The notes: generated by a model from the letters alone, not told the origin. A stretch of DNA of 64,000 nt from Angiostrongylus vasorum (GCA_018806985.1 JADANN010000374.1:1101635-1165634), one strand, 5' to 3'; positions 13,961-27,339 are shown, counted from the first letter of the stretch. Numbers and translations: made by a program.

Positions 13961-14689
13961 TACGAGCTCCATTGGTAGGACATTCGTACTGGAATTGACA
14001 AAACCACACTTCTTTAAAACTAAGCAGTGAACCCGCGCTCCGTATAAGAAGAAACTTAACTCGCTGATTAGAGCTGAGCTCACCTACTTTTTATCAGTAA
14101 CCTTTAATATTCAAAAAGTTACTATCAGTTGCAAATTTTCCTTCTTTGTTTCTCGGTTTCAGCCAACGATCGTCTGGTTCTCTCACGTGGAGCCGCCATT
14201 GTTGATGTCTTTTCAGAATCTTCGAAGCCTGCAATTGTCAGTTCGTTTAATAGCACAATCATTGGTGATAAACTACAATATAAAAGGATGTACATTGCTA
14301 AACTGTAATGCACTATGGGAATGAGCAATATGAAGAATGGAGGCGTTTGTAAATAAATAAACCGCGTGGGAAGCGCGTATTGTCGTTGAACAGAGAAAGA
14401 GTAATCGCGGGTTCGAAACGAAGCCGAGTTTTTCCGAATTTTGCTCATATGTCAGAAACCTTGTGAATGCAATTCCCATGATGCTTTAGTATGTCATCAT
14501 TTGAGATTTTAACGCTAACATTGTACTCAGGAGAAAGTCTGAAGAGTGTCAAAGTGGAGCCCACCGTTTAGAATGGAAGAGCAAGCTGAGCGGCTGTCCT
14601 AGTTTATCATGACGACCGAGATCATTCATAGTAATTCGCAATTCAAGAAACACCATTCCCAACACTAGACGTGGGGAGTGTATCGGCCC

Positions 14690-14840
14690 GGTGTTGTCAT
14701 CCTCCACTGACAGAGTTTGGTGCCAATTTTCCAGATCCTGAAGAGATTGAACGCGGTGAGCCCAAGGCGCGGGATGGAACCCATGCGGATTGCAGGGCAC
14801 TTCTCACCCTTGCGCTACACGTGCCTTTCAATGGACAGTA
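14690..14840 (-). repeat. Repeat B, partial copy inside an RTE copy
   Basis: ttggtgccaattttccagat, gattgaacgcggtgagc, gggatggaacccatgcg, cttgcgctacacgtgcc. It interrupts the RTE endonuclease just before HNEIAQIIV. Confidence 0.6.
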
Positions 14841-16470
14841 CCATAACGAAATAGCCCAAATCATAGTAAATCGAAGGTCTTGCCTAACCGATGTGGATGA
14901 TTGCTCTAAAATTCTACAAAAGGTCACACTATCGCCTTTTTCGTGCAAAATTTCCATTCTCACCAAAATCAGAAAAGCCGCTAAATTCAGGAAAAGTCAG
15001 AAAACCGCCATGAACTGAGATTTATTCAGTTCATTTCGGCTGTTAGAGGAAGATGCCGTTTTTGATACATCGACGAAGAGCACGATTGGCTCATTCAACG
15101 CCTTTACGTTAGCGCTATGAAGCCGAGAGTTCGAAAGTCGCCAAGAGACGTTAATCACCAGAAACACTGGAGCTGATACATCAGCGTGGAATCGCGCGTG
15201 CTGCAGGCAACCCCGAACTCACGTCCAAACATGCAAGACAACATATAGAGCTTATAAACGAAGATCTTAAAAGGGAAGAGCAGTAATTACAGTCGAAGCT
15301 GCAGAGGTTGAGAACAGCATTGGCAAAGCCCACCGACGCTTTCCCAATTACAAAACAAGGTTGACTGCACACCCAGGCACTGACGGAACACATACAGCGT
15401 CCAGAATGGCGATGGAGAAAATCATTCAAGATTACTACTCAGATCTCTCCAGTATCCATACCTTTCTGCACTTATATGAAATAAAGAAGATGCATCGTCG
15501 TACTGCTTCTCCCTTCGGAAATCGGACATGTATTTCGTCGGTGAGGAATCGAAGAGCACCTGGTCCGGAGAGTCCCAAGATCTGAACTCCAGAAGAACCT
15601 TCGGCCAGTCCTCATAAATACGATGGCTCAGCGCTTCACACGTTACCTATCTGAATGCAAAAGTTCGTGCTTTATGGAAGGCCAGAAAGACCGTTTATTG
15701 TTCAGGAAGTGTGACCTCGACGATATCGGCAACTACCGCAGTGACTTCTTCTGTCTGTCGCCTACAAACTTCTTAGTCAAATCTTCCTAAGCAAAGACTG
15801 GAACAATACTAGACGAAGGAGAGCCATGTGAACAAGCAGGGTTTCGAAAAGGAATCGGTGCGATGGATCACACTCACACGATAACAAGACACAATGAAGT
15901 ATCGCAATAGTACAAGTGACTGCTCTGTCTCACCTTCATCGATTTGAAAAAAAAGCGCTGGTCTTAGTTGAGATTGAGGCAGCCAAGGAATCTTTGGACA
16001 GCCAAAGTTTCCTCTTTCTGTCTATAAAGAATGTTCGTGAGTTATATAAAAAATTCCACAGCCAAAGTAACACTATTCTGCAACCTTTTAACATTGACGT
16101 CAACAGAGGGATTACGCAAGGCGGTACCATCTCGCTAAAATTATTTACCGCCCCCCTCGAGAATATCATGAGAACACTGAGATGGAACAACATGGGAGTG
16201 AAGATCGCTGATCGGCAATTACACCATCTTTGCTTAAGGTGGGCTGGACGTTTAATTAGTGTGAACGACAAGCGATGGACAGGAGCCGTTAACGACTGGA
16301 TTTCTCGGGATTTCAAACGCACTGGAGGAAGATCGCTGAACGGATGGTCATAGTTCTTCACGAAAAACGCTAGAAGAAAGATGTAATCCGCAATGGGTCC
16401 CTAGAGCGAGCAGCTAATTCTGCACGCGGTAGAGAAAATGGAAGATTTACTGGCGCCCGCTTGTGATTTC
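14840..16470 (+). mobile_element. RTE-type non-LTR retrotransposon, degraded copy with internal deletion
   Basis: Fragments in several frames: the end of the endonuclease (HNEIAQIIVNRRSCLTDVD), the linker with RNRRAPGPESPK, and reverse-transcriptase parts (HIDLKK-like, VNRGITQGGTISLKLFTAPL at about 16090-16150). At about 16235 the sequence jumps from LHHL, just before the FADD active site, to RWAGRLI with NDKRWTGAVNDWISRDFKR near the C-terminus, so roughly the FADD-to-thumb part is missing. Many stops and frameshifts; a pseudo-copy. Confidence 0.8.
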
Positions 16471-16984
16471 AAAAGCTACTTAAGCTTGACTGGGTTTGCT
16501 GCTTATTTGTGACTCCCAGATCATTTCTATTGACGGGTGATAGATAACAGGTCCACTAGGGTAAGAATTGGTGGGGAAAAAACGCAAGGTAAGGGCCTCG
16601 GCAGTTTAAAAGGTAGCACCTGAGTCCCTAGAAATGGTAATCGAGGGTTGAAAATGCACTTGCGGTTCTGTGTTTTGCTCACATCTCAACATTGTTGTGG
16701 AACAACAATTTTTTTTCTTTTGCAGTTTTATAAAACCCAAGTTTTCGAAGTGAGATTTATGGAACAAAGCGGCACGATTCTCCGCTTTTCCAATTCATCT
16801 AGAGTCGTTTTCGTCGCATTTAATTCTTGGGTAAGTTGTTGTTCCTGTTTTTCCCTCGTTATATTTGAGGTTTTCACTATTTGTTAGATACTGTAACATC
16901 CATCCTCGTCCGAACACGTAATATGTTCAACATCTCCAGAGTGAGAGTGCAGAGCTCTTGGAGCTCTCACTCCCTTAACTATTT

Positions 16985-17230
16985 CTCCTATAACCGCAAT
17001 GATGCTGAGATGTTTGCAAAATTCTGGACTGCAGGTATCTGCGATGGGGATCAAACCCATTATTACCCTTTCCAGCGCTAAAACGTTCATTACCACACTA
17101 GTGGGTTCTCCGTTTCGCCTTTCTCTCACTCTTGTTTTATGTGTGCTACCAGCAATCACCCGTCAAATTGAACCCTGTTAAGCTGAAGCTGTAATGTAAA
17201 TTACAATGTGATCACTTTTTATTTATTTCC
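16985..17230 (-). repeat. Repeat A copy
   Basis: ccgcaatgatgctgagatgt, ctgcaggtatctgcg, attaccctttccagc, and ttctctcactcttgtt, then gtaaattacaatgtgatcac and tttttatttatttcc. Confidence 0.65.
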
Positions 17231-17249
17231 TATTCTTTTTTTCATGGCA

Positions 17250-17395
17250 GGGTATTATGTGAAATATAACCACAATGAACCTGAGATATTTGCAAGACGC
17301 CGGACTGCAGGTTTCTCTAGTGGGGATTGAACATGCTACTACCCTTTCAGGGGGCTAAAGCATTCACTACCACACCATGAGGGTTCTTTGTTTCG
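17250..17395 (-). repeat. Repeat A, partial copy
   Basis: tatgtgaaatataaccacaa, ctgagatatttgcaagacg, actacccttt, and cattcactaccacaccatg follow the 16985-17230 copy head-to-tail in the same direction; it stops at about 17395. Confidence 0.65.
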
Positions 17396-18469
17396 TCTTT
17401 TTTTCTCCTGTAATCTCAAAATAAACAGTTAACTGCAGATTGAAATTTACCTGTTTGATTTGGACACTTAGATACCTGAATGACTTGTCTTCAGTGGTAG
17501 TACGGGCCCTCCGTGGTGCTGAAATCTCTCCCGTGGTTGCTTGTCGTATCCACAAGCATGTCCGCCGATGGTTTATTTGGTTTTCCAAAGGAAGCTTGCA
17601 TTCCCTTGGAGTCCATCCCACTTTTCTTTTTCTTCTATCTATCACCTGTTCTTTTTTGTTATATGATCCACACACCTGTCCTTTGCTATCGATATATATA
17701 TATACTCCTGGATCCCATAAATCAGAAAATCTCGAAAATCTGAGCTGCGCCTTAACATTAAAGGTTGTGAGTTCCAGTCAAATTTCGGAAAACTTTATTT
17801 AAGCACTGTATGAATATTACGCAGAATTCTAGACACAGTTAAGCTATCAGCCACGTCCCTGCTGCGTGACAAAACCGTGGACTGTTGAGACGAAAAAAGT
17901 GAGCGCGGAGTTTTGGGTCCGTTATTTGGCACTTAGATTCTTGAGAAGCCCATTGCAACCCCATGCTTTTCACCTTCTACTGTCTAATTCCATCATGACA
18001 CGCTCTTCATATCCATTGAACGTCAGCGTACACGCATACGAGGTGGTCGCTATAATCGGAGAACTATCCAGTTTGATTTGTTCACTTTTGCACTTTTGTT
18101 TCTTCCTGAACTGGATCATCGTTCTAGGTTAGCATTCACAGTTCAAAAAATGTTCTGCCATTTGAATGCCAAATGAAGAAGCTGAGTAAATGTGTGCTGC
18201 CTAAATTAAGGTAATTGTAGCATGATCGTCTTCACGAAGTTTGTTGCGGACTTCCTTTCACACCACGAAGTCAACGTATTTCTTGATCCTACTGTAACTT
18301 TAGAGGGAGAGAGTGAACCTTATACTACAGCTGACTGGGTACAATTATATACTTTTAACCGAGATAGAACTTATAAGCAATATCCTTATCTTAACTTTAC
18401 TTACTGACTAATCTTCTGTCGTGCAGTATACTATGTGGAATTTTTTCTACTTTGTAGCCTAATTTGGAC

Positions 18470-18720
18470 TAAGAAATGGCTATCGCGCAACGTTCATGTT
18501 TTTTGGTAGAAAAATCCAAGCAAGCAGGGATATGACATGCTGATATAGCCAGGGCTGGGGCGTTCCTACTTTGGATTGCAGAGAGTGGTTTTCCGCAGAC
18601 AAGTCCGATAACAATTCCCACGAACCCGGGGCATAATCGAACTAGGACCATGCTCATGATGATGGACATCACTACCACTGTGCATATCCGTCCGCTCTTG
18701 ATGTAGCAGATTGACAACGC
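18470..18720 (-). repeat. Repeat D (tRNA-like SINE), partial copy
   Basis: ttgcagagagtggttttccg, acaagtccgataacaattcc, cgaactaggaccatgctcat, gatggacatcactaccactg. The last two blocks are the reverse complement of the box B and box A area. Confidence 0.7.
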
Positions 18721-19269
18721 AAGATCATCAACCTTGCTTCAACATTCAAAAAAGCAGATCAGTGTCACGAAGTCGATGAAACCTGAAGGAACGGCAGCGT
18801 GTGTGTAGTGGCAAACACGAATGGTCCGGTTATCTTGCACGACAATACTGAACCACATGTTTCACACCTAATACTAAAGAAATCGGGTGGATTCTCTACA
18901 AAACTCTGTCTCACCCTATGATTTCTTATTCACTGCATCGATAATCTGAGAAGAAATAGGAAGCAAGCTGCTGCTAGGAATGCCAAGAACTCTCGTTGCT
19001 TCCAGAACGGCGAAATCTTACTTAACACAATTAATAAGCTTGTTTCACTCCAGTAAAAATATAGATTCTAGTGCAGAACACTTCCAAGTAACTGGTCATT
19101 AACACCAGTTGTAGAAAGGGAACACAGAATGGTCGATGCTTTCAGGAGAGGATTTCAAAAATAAGCAGCACAAAAAACCCTTTAAAAAATGTGATGGAGA
19201 TTGTCAGATGGACAAAATTGATTCCGTTTTCCGCTCTGTTAGATGAAGATAGACGAGTTACAATTTCGC

Positions 19270-22200
19270 ACTGTAAAAAGGAATCAATAGTTAGAGGGTG
19301 ACCTGTATCACCTGTCATCGAGTGTACTCGAGCGGGCGCCAGTAAATCTTTCACTTCTCCCTATCGCATGCAAGACCAGCTCAGTGAGTTCTACTCGATC
19401 TAGGCACTCGTTTAGCATCATACCTTTCTTTACCTCAGACTTCCTGTCAGAAACTCTGACCATGCGGGTAGTTTATGTGGTCTTCGGGCGGTACGTTTGA
19501 CTTCCGAAGGAATTTAGTCACTGAAGGCTCTTTCCATCCCACGTCCTTCATACATTATACGTGGCCAGCCCACCTCATCCTTGAAAGTTTAGCGCTTGGC
19601 GTACGTAGCAGTGTCGGACCACCTCTCTCGCTTAAATGATGCAAAAATACTATTAGCATCGTCTTTTCGATTGCTCGTACTATAACGCTCAGTGATTTTC
19701 CATCCTGCATGCGGCGACCAGGGTTTCTGACGCATATGTTAAAGCGGAAAGAATTGTGGATTCGAAAAGGCAAACACGGAGTCGTGTGTTTTCCCTTCTT
19801 CTCACTACATCCTCGACGCTCTTAAAAAGCTCCCCAAGCCGCTCGTTTCTCTTCTGCTCAACTCTTGAGCTAAATCGTTCATCACATTGATTTCTCAACC
19901 TACATAGACGTAGCTGGAGCATTCCGAGATACTCATTCTGTTGTGAGTGAATGAAGCATGTAACTTTTCTTCATGTACATGGTTTGTGTGAGGTTTAGTC
20001 GAAGACCAATCTTTCCACAGGCTTTATCAAAGTCGGCAAGCATTCGTTCCGCTTAGCTAATGTTTGGTGTTATATGAACGATGTCATGAGCAAAGCGAAG
20101 ATGGTGTAATTGCGGGCCACCGATTTTCACTCCCACGTTGTTCCATTTCAATGTTCTCATGATGTTCTCAACGGTAGCAGTAAATAATTTTCGCGATATG
20201 GCGTCGCCTTTTTATGTGCTTACGAAGAATCTTTATATACTGAGTGGGCACACACTGGCTTTCAAGGTCCATGACTGCTTCTATCTCAACTGAGTCAAAA
20301 GCTTAACCATTTATTCATTGCCTACTGTGATTTTTTCACAGCATGGTCTCATTTGAAATACAACCAAGATGATGCTGAGATATTTGCAGAACTCCGGCAT
20401 CACCTCAGCATCATCTTGGTTGTATCTCACATGATACCCCTGTCGTGAAAAATTATTCTAGGCAATAAATAAGGAAGAGTAAAACTTCAACTTGTGACTT
20501 CAACTTCAACCTCAGCTTTAACTAACGTTCATTGCCGATTTGGACTCTCCAAAACTCAATTTTGTTGATGGGTGATTGCTTATGGCACTGATCGATAGAA
20601 AACTAGCTGAGAGACAAGCGAAACAAAGGAGCTGCATGGTGTGGTGGTGAACACATAAGCCCCGGAAAGGGTAATAGCGCGTTCGTTCCCCACCGCGGAC
20701 ACCTGGAGTCCGAGTTTTGCAAATATTCCCAGCATCATCTTAAATCAAAAGCTTTCCTTAAACCGATGAAGTTGTGTTATAGCGGTCTCTTACACTCTGG
20801 CGATACCCTCATTGAATCTTGTTATCGTACGAATGTGCCGTCGTACTGATTCCTTTCGAGAACCTGCTTGCTCTCATGGCTCTCCTCTTCGTCCAGTGTT
20901 GTTTCAGTCCTGCTTAGGGATTAGTCGAGTGAAGAGTTTATAGACGACAGAGAGGATTGGTGATATTGGATGATAGTTGCCGACATCGTGGAGGTCACCA
21001 TTCTTGAACGATATCATACTCTTGCTGTTCTACCACTGAACATTTGCATTTTGGCAGATAATGTGTGATGAGCCGAGCGAGTGCTTTTATATAAGGCTGG
21101 CGGAAGGTTCTTTGGTCTTTAGATCTAATCCTTTCCAGACCAGGTGCTGCTCTTCGATTCTTCACCGACGAAGTAGCATGTCGAATTCTTGAAAGGAGAA
21201 GCAGTAGGACGATATATCAATCCTTCTTTATTTCATGTAAAACAGGACGACGTAGCTATTGAAAAGACCCGAGTATTAGTCGCGAATGATTTTCTCTATT
21301 ACCCTTCTCGAAGATGTAGCTGCCCCGTCTAGACGTCAGAGTTCAGTCATCTTGGTTGTGCAATTGGCGAAGTTTCTGGTGGACTTTCAGAACGCTTTTC
21401 GTAGCTTCTGCAGGTTCAATCATAGCTGCTGCTGTTGCCTTTCTGAGATCTTTTTTTACCGTCTGTATGCATGGTTTTGCAAGTTCGGACGTGAGATGGC
21501 GATTGCTTGCATGATCGCGCGATTCCACGGGGTGGAGCATAAGCTCGAGTGTTTCTAAGGCCAGACGTCCTTCGACTCTGCAATCCATCAGCTTTCATAG
21601 CGCTAAGATGAAGGTGTTGAATGAGCTGATCGTAGTTCTGGTCGGTCATCAAGAAACATCTTTCTAAAATTTGATCGATGATCTAATTAAATCCTTGTTT
21701 ATGGCGGTTTTGGGACTTCGTCGTTTGAATTTGAAAGCTTTTTTCTTTTATCCGCGAGAAACGAAATCATGCACGTACGAAGCGATGGTTTGTTCCCGTG
21801 TACAATTTTGGGACAACGGGGAACTCGGTTAAGCAAAATTTTCGATTTACTATGATGTGGTCGCTTTCCTTGTGGTACTCTCCATTGGAAAACCTTCAAA
21901 TCCAGCGTTGAGAGTGGAATTACGAGTTACTATGAATGCTGTTGGTTGTCATGATTAACTCAAACAGCCGCTCACATTACTACTTCCATTCTAAACAGTG
22001 AGTCCCAATGTGACGATCTTCAGACGTATTTCTCGGTCCACTCTTGGCTCTAAAAGTTTCAATGACGATCTTAAAGAATCTATGGTCTTCTTTGTAGCAC
22101 TTCTCTAAATCCATTTAGAAACCTTCGACTTTGTCTGCTTCATAACTTGATATAGACGCCTGAATGACGAAGATTGTAAGAGTGTAAAAGCCGGTATCCA

Positions 22201-22600
22201 CCCATATCTCTTCAGTCGTAAGCCCCCGACTCTGGTTGTTAGTTGTTCGAATGCATCGAAGATCATGACTAAACTCGTTTTGACCAAAACATCGACTCCT
22301 CCTACTCCTCTATTGTCGCTTGTTCCGAGGAACGGTTGTTCTCTGACATGATAGACAGCACTGAATGGGTGGCATGTCCTCATCTCAGCCAGTCCGATCT
22401 CGTCGTGGCTTATTCTTCTTGCCTGCATGATCAAGTCTTCCATCGAGGACTCAGATGCAAATGTGCGTGCATTGTAGGTACATATCGTCTCCTTAGGGAT
22501 TTGGGATTTAGACTACCTTGAATGGCTCTGAGATTTTGGCAGCCTCCCCGTACAAGCCTAGTGAACGCTGCCGTGTCATCTGCTCTTTCAGGGTCGGAGG
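19270..22600 (-). mobile_element. RTE-type non-LTR retrotransposon, nearly full-length but broken
   Basis: Read on -, from about 22500 down: AP-type endonuclease start with CTYNAR and EDLIMQARRISHDEIGLAE, then GTSDNRGVGGVDVLV and FEQLTTRVGGLRL (22105-22443). Then the linker (21290-21650), reverse-transcriptase parts (20760-21200 and about 20100-20300) and the C-terminus with RRENTRLRVCLFEST (19689-19922), RWAGHV (19555-19773) and a final DLLAPARVHSM near 19330. Multiple frameshifts and stops. A pair of repeat A copies (20310-20750) is inserted in the reverse-transcriptase part. Confidence 0.82.
20310..20750. repeat. Repeat A inverted pair inserted in the RTE copy
   Basis: 20310-20400 (minus orientation) ends at aactccgg and meets 20400-20750 (plus orientation, starting catcacctcagcatcatc). 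A short near-perfect palindrome results around aaccaagatgatgctgag. The second copy carries box A-like tggtgtggtggtgaacac and gcgttcgttcccc. Confidence 0.75.
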
Positions 22601-25210
22601 TATGAAGCCCACTTTACTTACTGTGTTTAGCGTTTGATGTCCACTTATAGCTTGCTGAGATGTGAGAACGGGGGATATCGGGTAGCTTGCCAAGTTGTGC
22701 CAGAGTTGATAGGGTAGCCTATTTGCTGGAGACGACTCCTAATCGCCTCCATATACTTTTATTTCATTGCAGGCTTCTGGGCGAACTGACTCGTAGAATA
22801 CAATCCACGTAGACGGGAGCATACCCAAGCACGCATGCATGAATATGTCGTAAACACAGAAGGTATGTCAAAAATTACCGCGACAGAAATAAGGAGTTCA
22901 TTCCTTCGAATGAAATGCATCTCAGAGAAGCAAAGTTCGCTTTTGGTCTGCATTCAAACCCTCTATCGGCTTCCTGAGGACATTGCCTCTGGACTAATCG
23001 AAATGGGATCCCTCTACAAGCAAGATCCGTGAAGTTGTAAGTTAAAAAGCGAAAATGCTCCAGACATTGATCTATCCCTAAGCGATGCGTCATGCACTCG
23101 GCTTCATCAAGCGTTTCTAGAAATAAGTGAATGCTTACCTGGCCTATACAATTACTTGCAGTGGTTTACGGATGTATCAAGTTAATGTGGCTGTCGTCCC
23201 GTACAAACCTGGTAGCAATTTTTTGCTGCCCGAGGAATGGAGGGTTTGGTGAAACCAGGGGAGCGATATGGAGCCAAAGGTCACCACGTATTTACCGCAG
23301 TGCACCTCTAACCAATGCGCTACAAGTGTTCTGCTGGAGAGCATTTTTATATAGATCTCAATCTATAATACCTGTGTCAAGTATGACCACCTCCACTAAA
23401 AGTACTGTCATTTGTTGTCCCAAACACACTCGACAAGTCTTTTGAGTCTAGTCTGTTGTAGCAGGTCACCAAAAATTATCCAAACGCTCATTAAAAATAA
23501 CGTTTTTGAAACCCAATATATACAGCAAGCTAAATGGGCTTCGCAGAAGATCTAGATGCGTGCGTCACGTTCGACTAATCCGGAGAGGCATGGGGCACTG
23601 CCGTAAATAACAGCTGCCGCTTGTCTTAAAGTTCGTTGAGTACGCTAAACAAATCCAACAGTCTAGTGATTGCAGCTGTCTTCTCCATCTTAGTTGAAGA
23701 AAGTAATGGGTTCTTTTCAGGAATTCCTGGTTATTTTGCACATCAAAGATACAGCTTTTCACCGGCCATTCAATATTCCAGATGCTAAAAAGATGCAGCA
23801 GTTTGAAACAATATACCCAATGATGTTTATTTTGGTGCAGAAGTGCCACACGATATCACTCAAATGGGGTAAGGAGAAAGGATACGTACCGACGGATGAT
23901 TGGTTTCTAATATTCGCTTTACCTACCACATTCTAATATTTACGAATAGAATGAAGGAAGCAAGGACAATGCTTGCTGAGTTCAACTAATCAGGAAAAGA
24001 GGAAAGACTAAGGTTGAAGAACAAGGAGGAACTACAATTTATGAAGAGCACTCGATGTGAAGGAGCACATAATATCGTGGATTGATCATCGATTGAGAAG
24101 ATTTCCTAATACGTGCAACTAAGACATCAATTGAATATAGGTACCAACTGAAGACATGAACATAGTTAAAACAACGATGACCGCGGGTCGTCTTCTGGCC
24201 TCAAACAATCCAGTTCTGTGCTACACAGCAGAGACTGCCTTAGTACCTCGATCCTATCTCGATGACTTTAGGAGCTGAAGCAGTGCAATAATGTCAAGCC
24301 ACTTTTCCTGCTTAAAAAGTTGTGGCGGGCATCTTGCCTTGGAAGTCCATTGGACTATGTCTAGAGAAAAACGCATCAGTGGTTCGGTCGTATAATGGGA
24401 ACGGAAGACCACGGATGGATGAGAGAGGACATTAAAGGAGGTCCCGAGAGAATCAAAACCACCATAAGTGAGATCCTCAAGAAAAAGAAGCGACTGGACT
24501 GTTCATTACATGCGAAAACCAACTGCATTCAAAACTTAGATCAACTTTCATAATCTCATCCTTTAGCCAAAAACCACAAACGAATACAGCAAGTCGCAAG
24601 AGAACGAAACGAATAAAAGAAGTACTACGTCTCGCACAACGTGGGAAGACGTGTTATTAGAGTACCGCAATGTTTTTTTCTGATATCGTCATTTCCGTAT
24701 TATCTTGTTTTTGAGGAATGTTGTTGGCCTAATACAACATCTACTCTGAAAAAAGCGGGAAGGCTGCCCCCATAGTGTACTGAATTCTCACCATAGAGCC
24801 TTGAGAGCCACTCATCAGCGCATATCGTGGAGAAATAAGAAAATTAAAAACGCCTATATTTTTTCTCGATCCCAACAAAGTTTATTGTGCAGTAGTGTTA
24901 GGTAGCATGGCCCTTGAGTGCGGACCAAATACTAAGGTCTTTTCTAAAAGCACTAACATGTTGCAGTGCAATGATTATAATCTGCAGTTAGGGTGCACCC
25001 TTACTAGCAACGTAATCCTAAATTTTTGGTGACCTCAAAATGCAAACTATGAGCATGAGTTGTGAGGTTACTGTAATGACCAAGATAAGAACACATTATC
25101 CGTTAAAGGTAGTCTATGAAGCGAAAAATATAACTGATACATTTATTTATATGATCTAATAAACTGATCTTCTTTAGCTGATGCGAGGTTGGTGTAAGTC
25201 TTCGTTCTCG
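22601..25210. other. No gene recognised apart from a repeat B copy
   Basis: 24160-24560 reads partly open on + (WFGRIMGTEDHGWMREDIK) and recalls the C-terminal end of a non-LTR element, but the match is too weak to call. The rest is short frames. Confidence 0.45.
23065..23330 (-). repeat. Repeat B, diverged copy
   Basis: tgatctatccctaagcgatg, cttcatcaagcg, gtttacggatgtatcaag, ggaatggagggtttggtg, and caatgcgctacaagtg follow the family order. Confidence 0.6.
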
Positions 25211-25250
25211 TTGTCGTTGTTGTTGTTGTTGCTGTTCTTCTTGTTGGTCG
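25211..25250 (+). repeat. Imperfect (GTT)n microsatellite
   Basis: Runs of GTT/GTC/GCT triplets directly left of the hammerhead-like motif. Simple repeats next to the hammerhead/3' end have been a common feature of retroelement tails; here it is only an observation. Confidence 0.8.
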
Positions 25251-25252
25251 AT

Positions 25253-25288
25253 GGCTGACGTTTCAGCGATTTCGCCTTCCTCAGAGCC
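25253..25288 (-). ncRNA. Isolated hammerhead-ribozyme-like motif
   Basis: On the minus strand: GGCT, CTGAGGA, hairpin GCG/CGC with AAAT loop, GAAA, CGTC, AGCC. Stem I (GGCT with AGCC) is perfectly paired and both core boxes are intact, so this is the best-preserved copy in the window. No Penelope-like coding sequence was seen next to it; the region to its left is a (GTT)n tract. Confidence 0.55.
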
Positions 25289-26034
25289 GTGGTGTTACGA
25301 TTGGGACTCTGGACACTTTATATTATACTATACATACTTACATTACTATATATTATTACATTTTTATAGTTTGTAAGATCATATAAATAAATATATCAAC
25401 TATCTATGCCGAGGTTTATAGAAAGTTGGTGTTTTGAGTTATGAAGAATATAACTGTTTCTCGAGTCATTAAATGATGTGGGTTCGGGTAGTTTTTTAAC
25501 TACAGCACCATGATTGGACTCAGGAGAATGTCTGGAGAACTTCTCATTGAAAGTCACGGAATAGCATGGAATGAATGCGATGGGAGGCATTCAAAGCCCA
25601 ATACTATAACCAAGACCACTTGTGGTTACACAGAATTCGAGAAGGGTTTTCCTCAGCGTTGGGCCCGATAGTATTGCTTTTGCTTGTGAACACTGCATCG
25701 AATTAGACCATGTCATAATAAATTGGACGCTCCGCCTAGTCATTACCACCATTTCTCGATGTTCTGCACTGGACCGGAAATTATTTGAGTAGCTGAAGTT
25801 TGGGAGAATGGTTACGTAGTACAGATAGGACCCACTGAATGACAAAACTGGTCGAGACATTTTCGAGAGTTAAAGGCGCCATTTCTCTCTTCCATATATT
25901 TGAAGTACGCCTTCGGTTCGGTAGACACAATTTTTTGGAAAAGAACGGCGTCCTCGCTGCATAAGCATCTTTCACCTTTTCACACAGGAACTTTGCAGCC
26001 AGATTCTTGTCATTAAGCAACGAACGTGTGTTGG

Positions 26035-26320
26035 TACTCATAAGAGCATATAGCGCAGTGGTCAGAGATACTTTGCGATATTCACTGAATCGGTCGCTGG
26101 TCAATTCCAGGCCCTGGGTCCATTGGGCCTTCCATGTTTCTGGGGGTCGACAAATTGATTCCATACTTATCTGGGATGATAACAGCACAGACTTGATAAG
26201 TCGTTAGGCTGCCGCACTCACTATATAGGTCATATATGAATTCGACCACCTCTATAATGGAGTCGAGTGCAGGGATTATCTCTCAGGGATTAACCAACGT
26301 CAACCGCTTTACTCCCTTAT
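26035..26320 (+). repeat. Repeat B, diverged sense copy
   Basis: Box A-like tagcgcagtggtcagag and box B-like ggtcaattccagg at the head, cagacttgataagtcg in the body, and cagggattaaccaacgtc then gctttactcccttatc at the tail. Confidence 0.6.
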
Positions 26321-26329
26321 CGTCTATCG

Positions 26330-26400
26330 ATAACTAAGACGGTACCATCACGTTACAATTGTTTACAGCCACTCTCAAAGTCCCGTGACAAGATTAGAAC
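26330..26400 (+). mobile_element. Possible short RTE fragment
   Basis: ggtaccatcacgttacaatt and following bases translate as GGTITLQLFTATLK, close to the GDTISPKLFTATL segment of the RTE reverse transcriptase. It directly follows a repeat B tail. Confidence 0.35.
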
Positions 26401-27339
26401 TCATTAATAACTACCACGTCAGTGACTGACAACAGTAGTAAGTTGGCTTTGCTAATATTCGCTTCTATAAAATGAACCATTCGCTAAGCGAAACGAAAGT
26501 TGAGCTATTTGTACTAGACCTGTAAAACGAATTCTTGTTTAAAAACTTGCACTCCCTTTTGATGCTTATACACGTCTGAAATGGCGAATTTCTTCAGATG
26601 TTCCAGCTATCTTTACCTGGGTCTTGAATTTTGTATAACGAAGAACGGCGGAATCAGTTTTCGTCTTTTTTGACTCTGGAACTCGGAACTCTTCGAAAGT
26701 TAATGTGCAGCTAGACTGTGGTTAATGTATAAATTATGATTTGTAGACTTATTGTTGAATGCGTTAGGTATAATGCTAGTAGTATCTCGAATCGCGAAAG
26801 TTGGACGGGATTCCAAACGTACAACCTACGTCAACAATTAGTGATTATAGACTCTCCAGCGTACACCAAGATGTCGAAGATGAAGTAAGCTTGTAATACA
26901 ATGCGTCACAGCGATGATCGTTGGACAAAACCGTCAGCTGCTGAGTTCCAAGAAATGTTGAGATTTCTTTTCCGTTAATTACCAGGTTTCTTTTAGGATA
27001 ATCATAGAAGAACATGAGGTGAAGTTTGAGCTCACTGTGTAAGAAGGACGCAGTGAGACCTTCTGCTGTGATGCCGGACACGAACAAACGTTCAGTTTCT
27101 CGACATCAACTTAATCTCTTCAACCGTTAACTGCAGGAAAAAGACAGATTATATATTGTTTCGTATTGCATTGAAGATTTGCTTTATTAAATCCTTTTCG
27201 ACAGATCCGCCGACTAATCGCAAGAATCCCTGCCCTATCAAAGGAACCTTAGTCACAATGCAACGTCCCTTCCTCTAACCCACAAGATCATCCAGTATTG
27301 AACATGCCAATAGATACCCAAAAGAATTAAGAATGAAAC

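Noticed and set aside
15936..16361. 141-codon minus frame opposite the RTE copy
   Set aside because: It is the reverse strand of retrotransposon coding sequence on +.
25781..26188. 135-codon minus frame
   Set aside because: Its first half is antisense to a repeat B copy and it has no recognisable domain.
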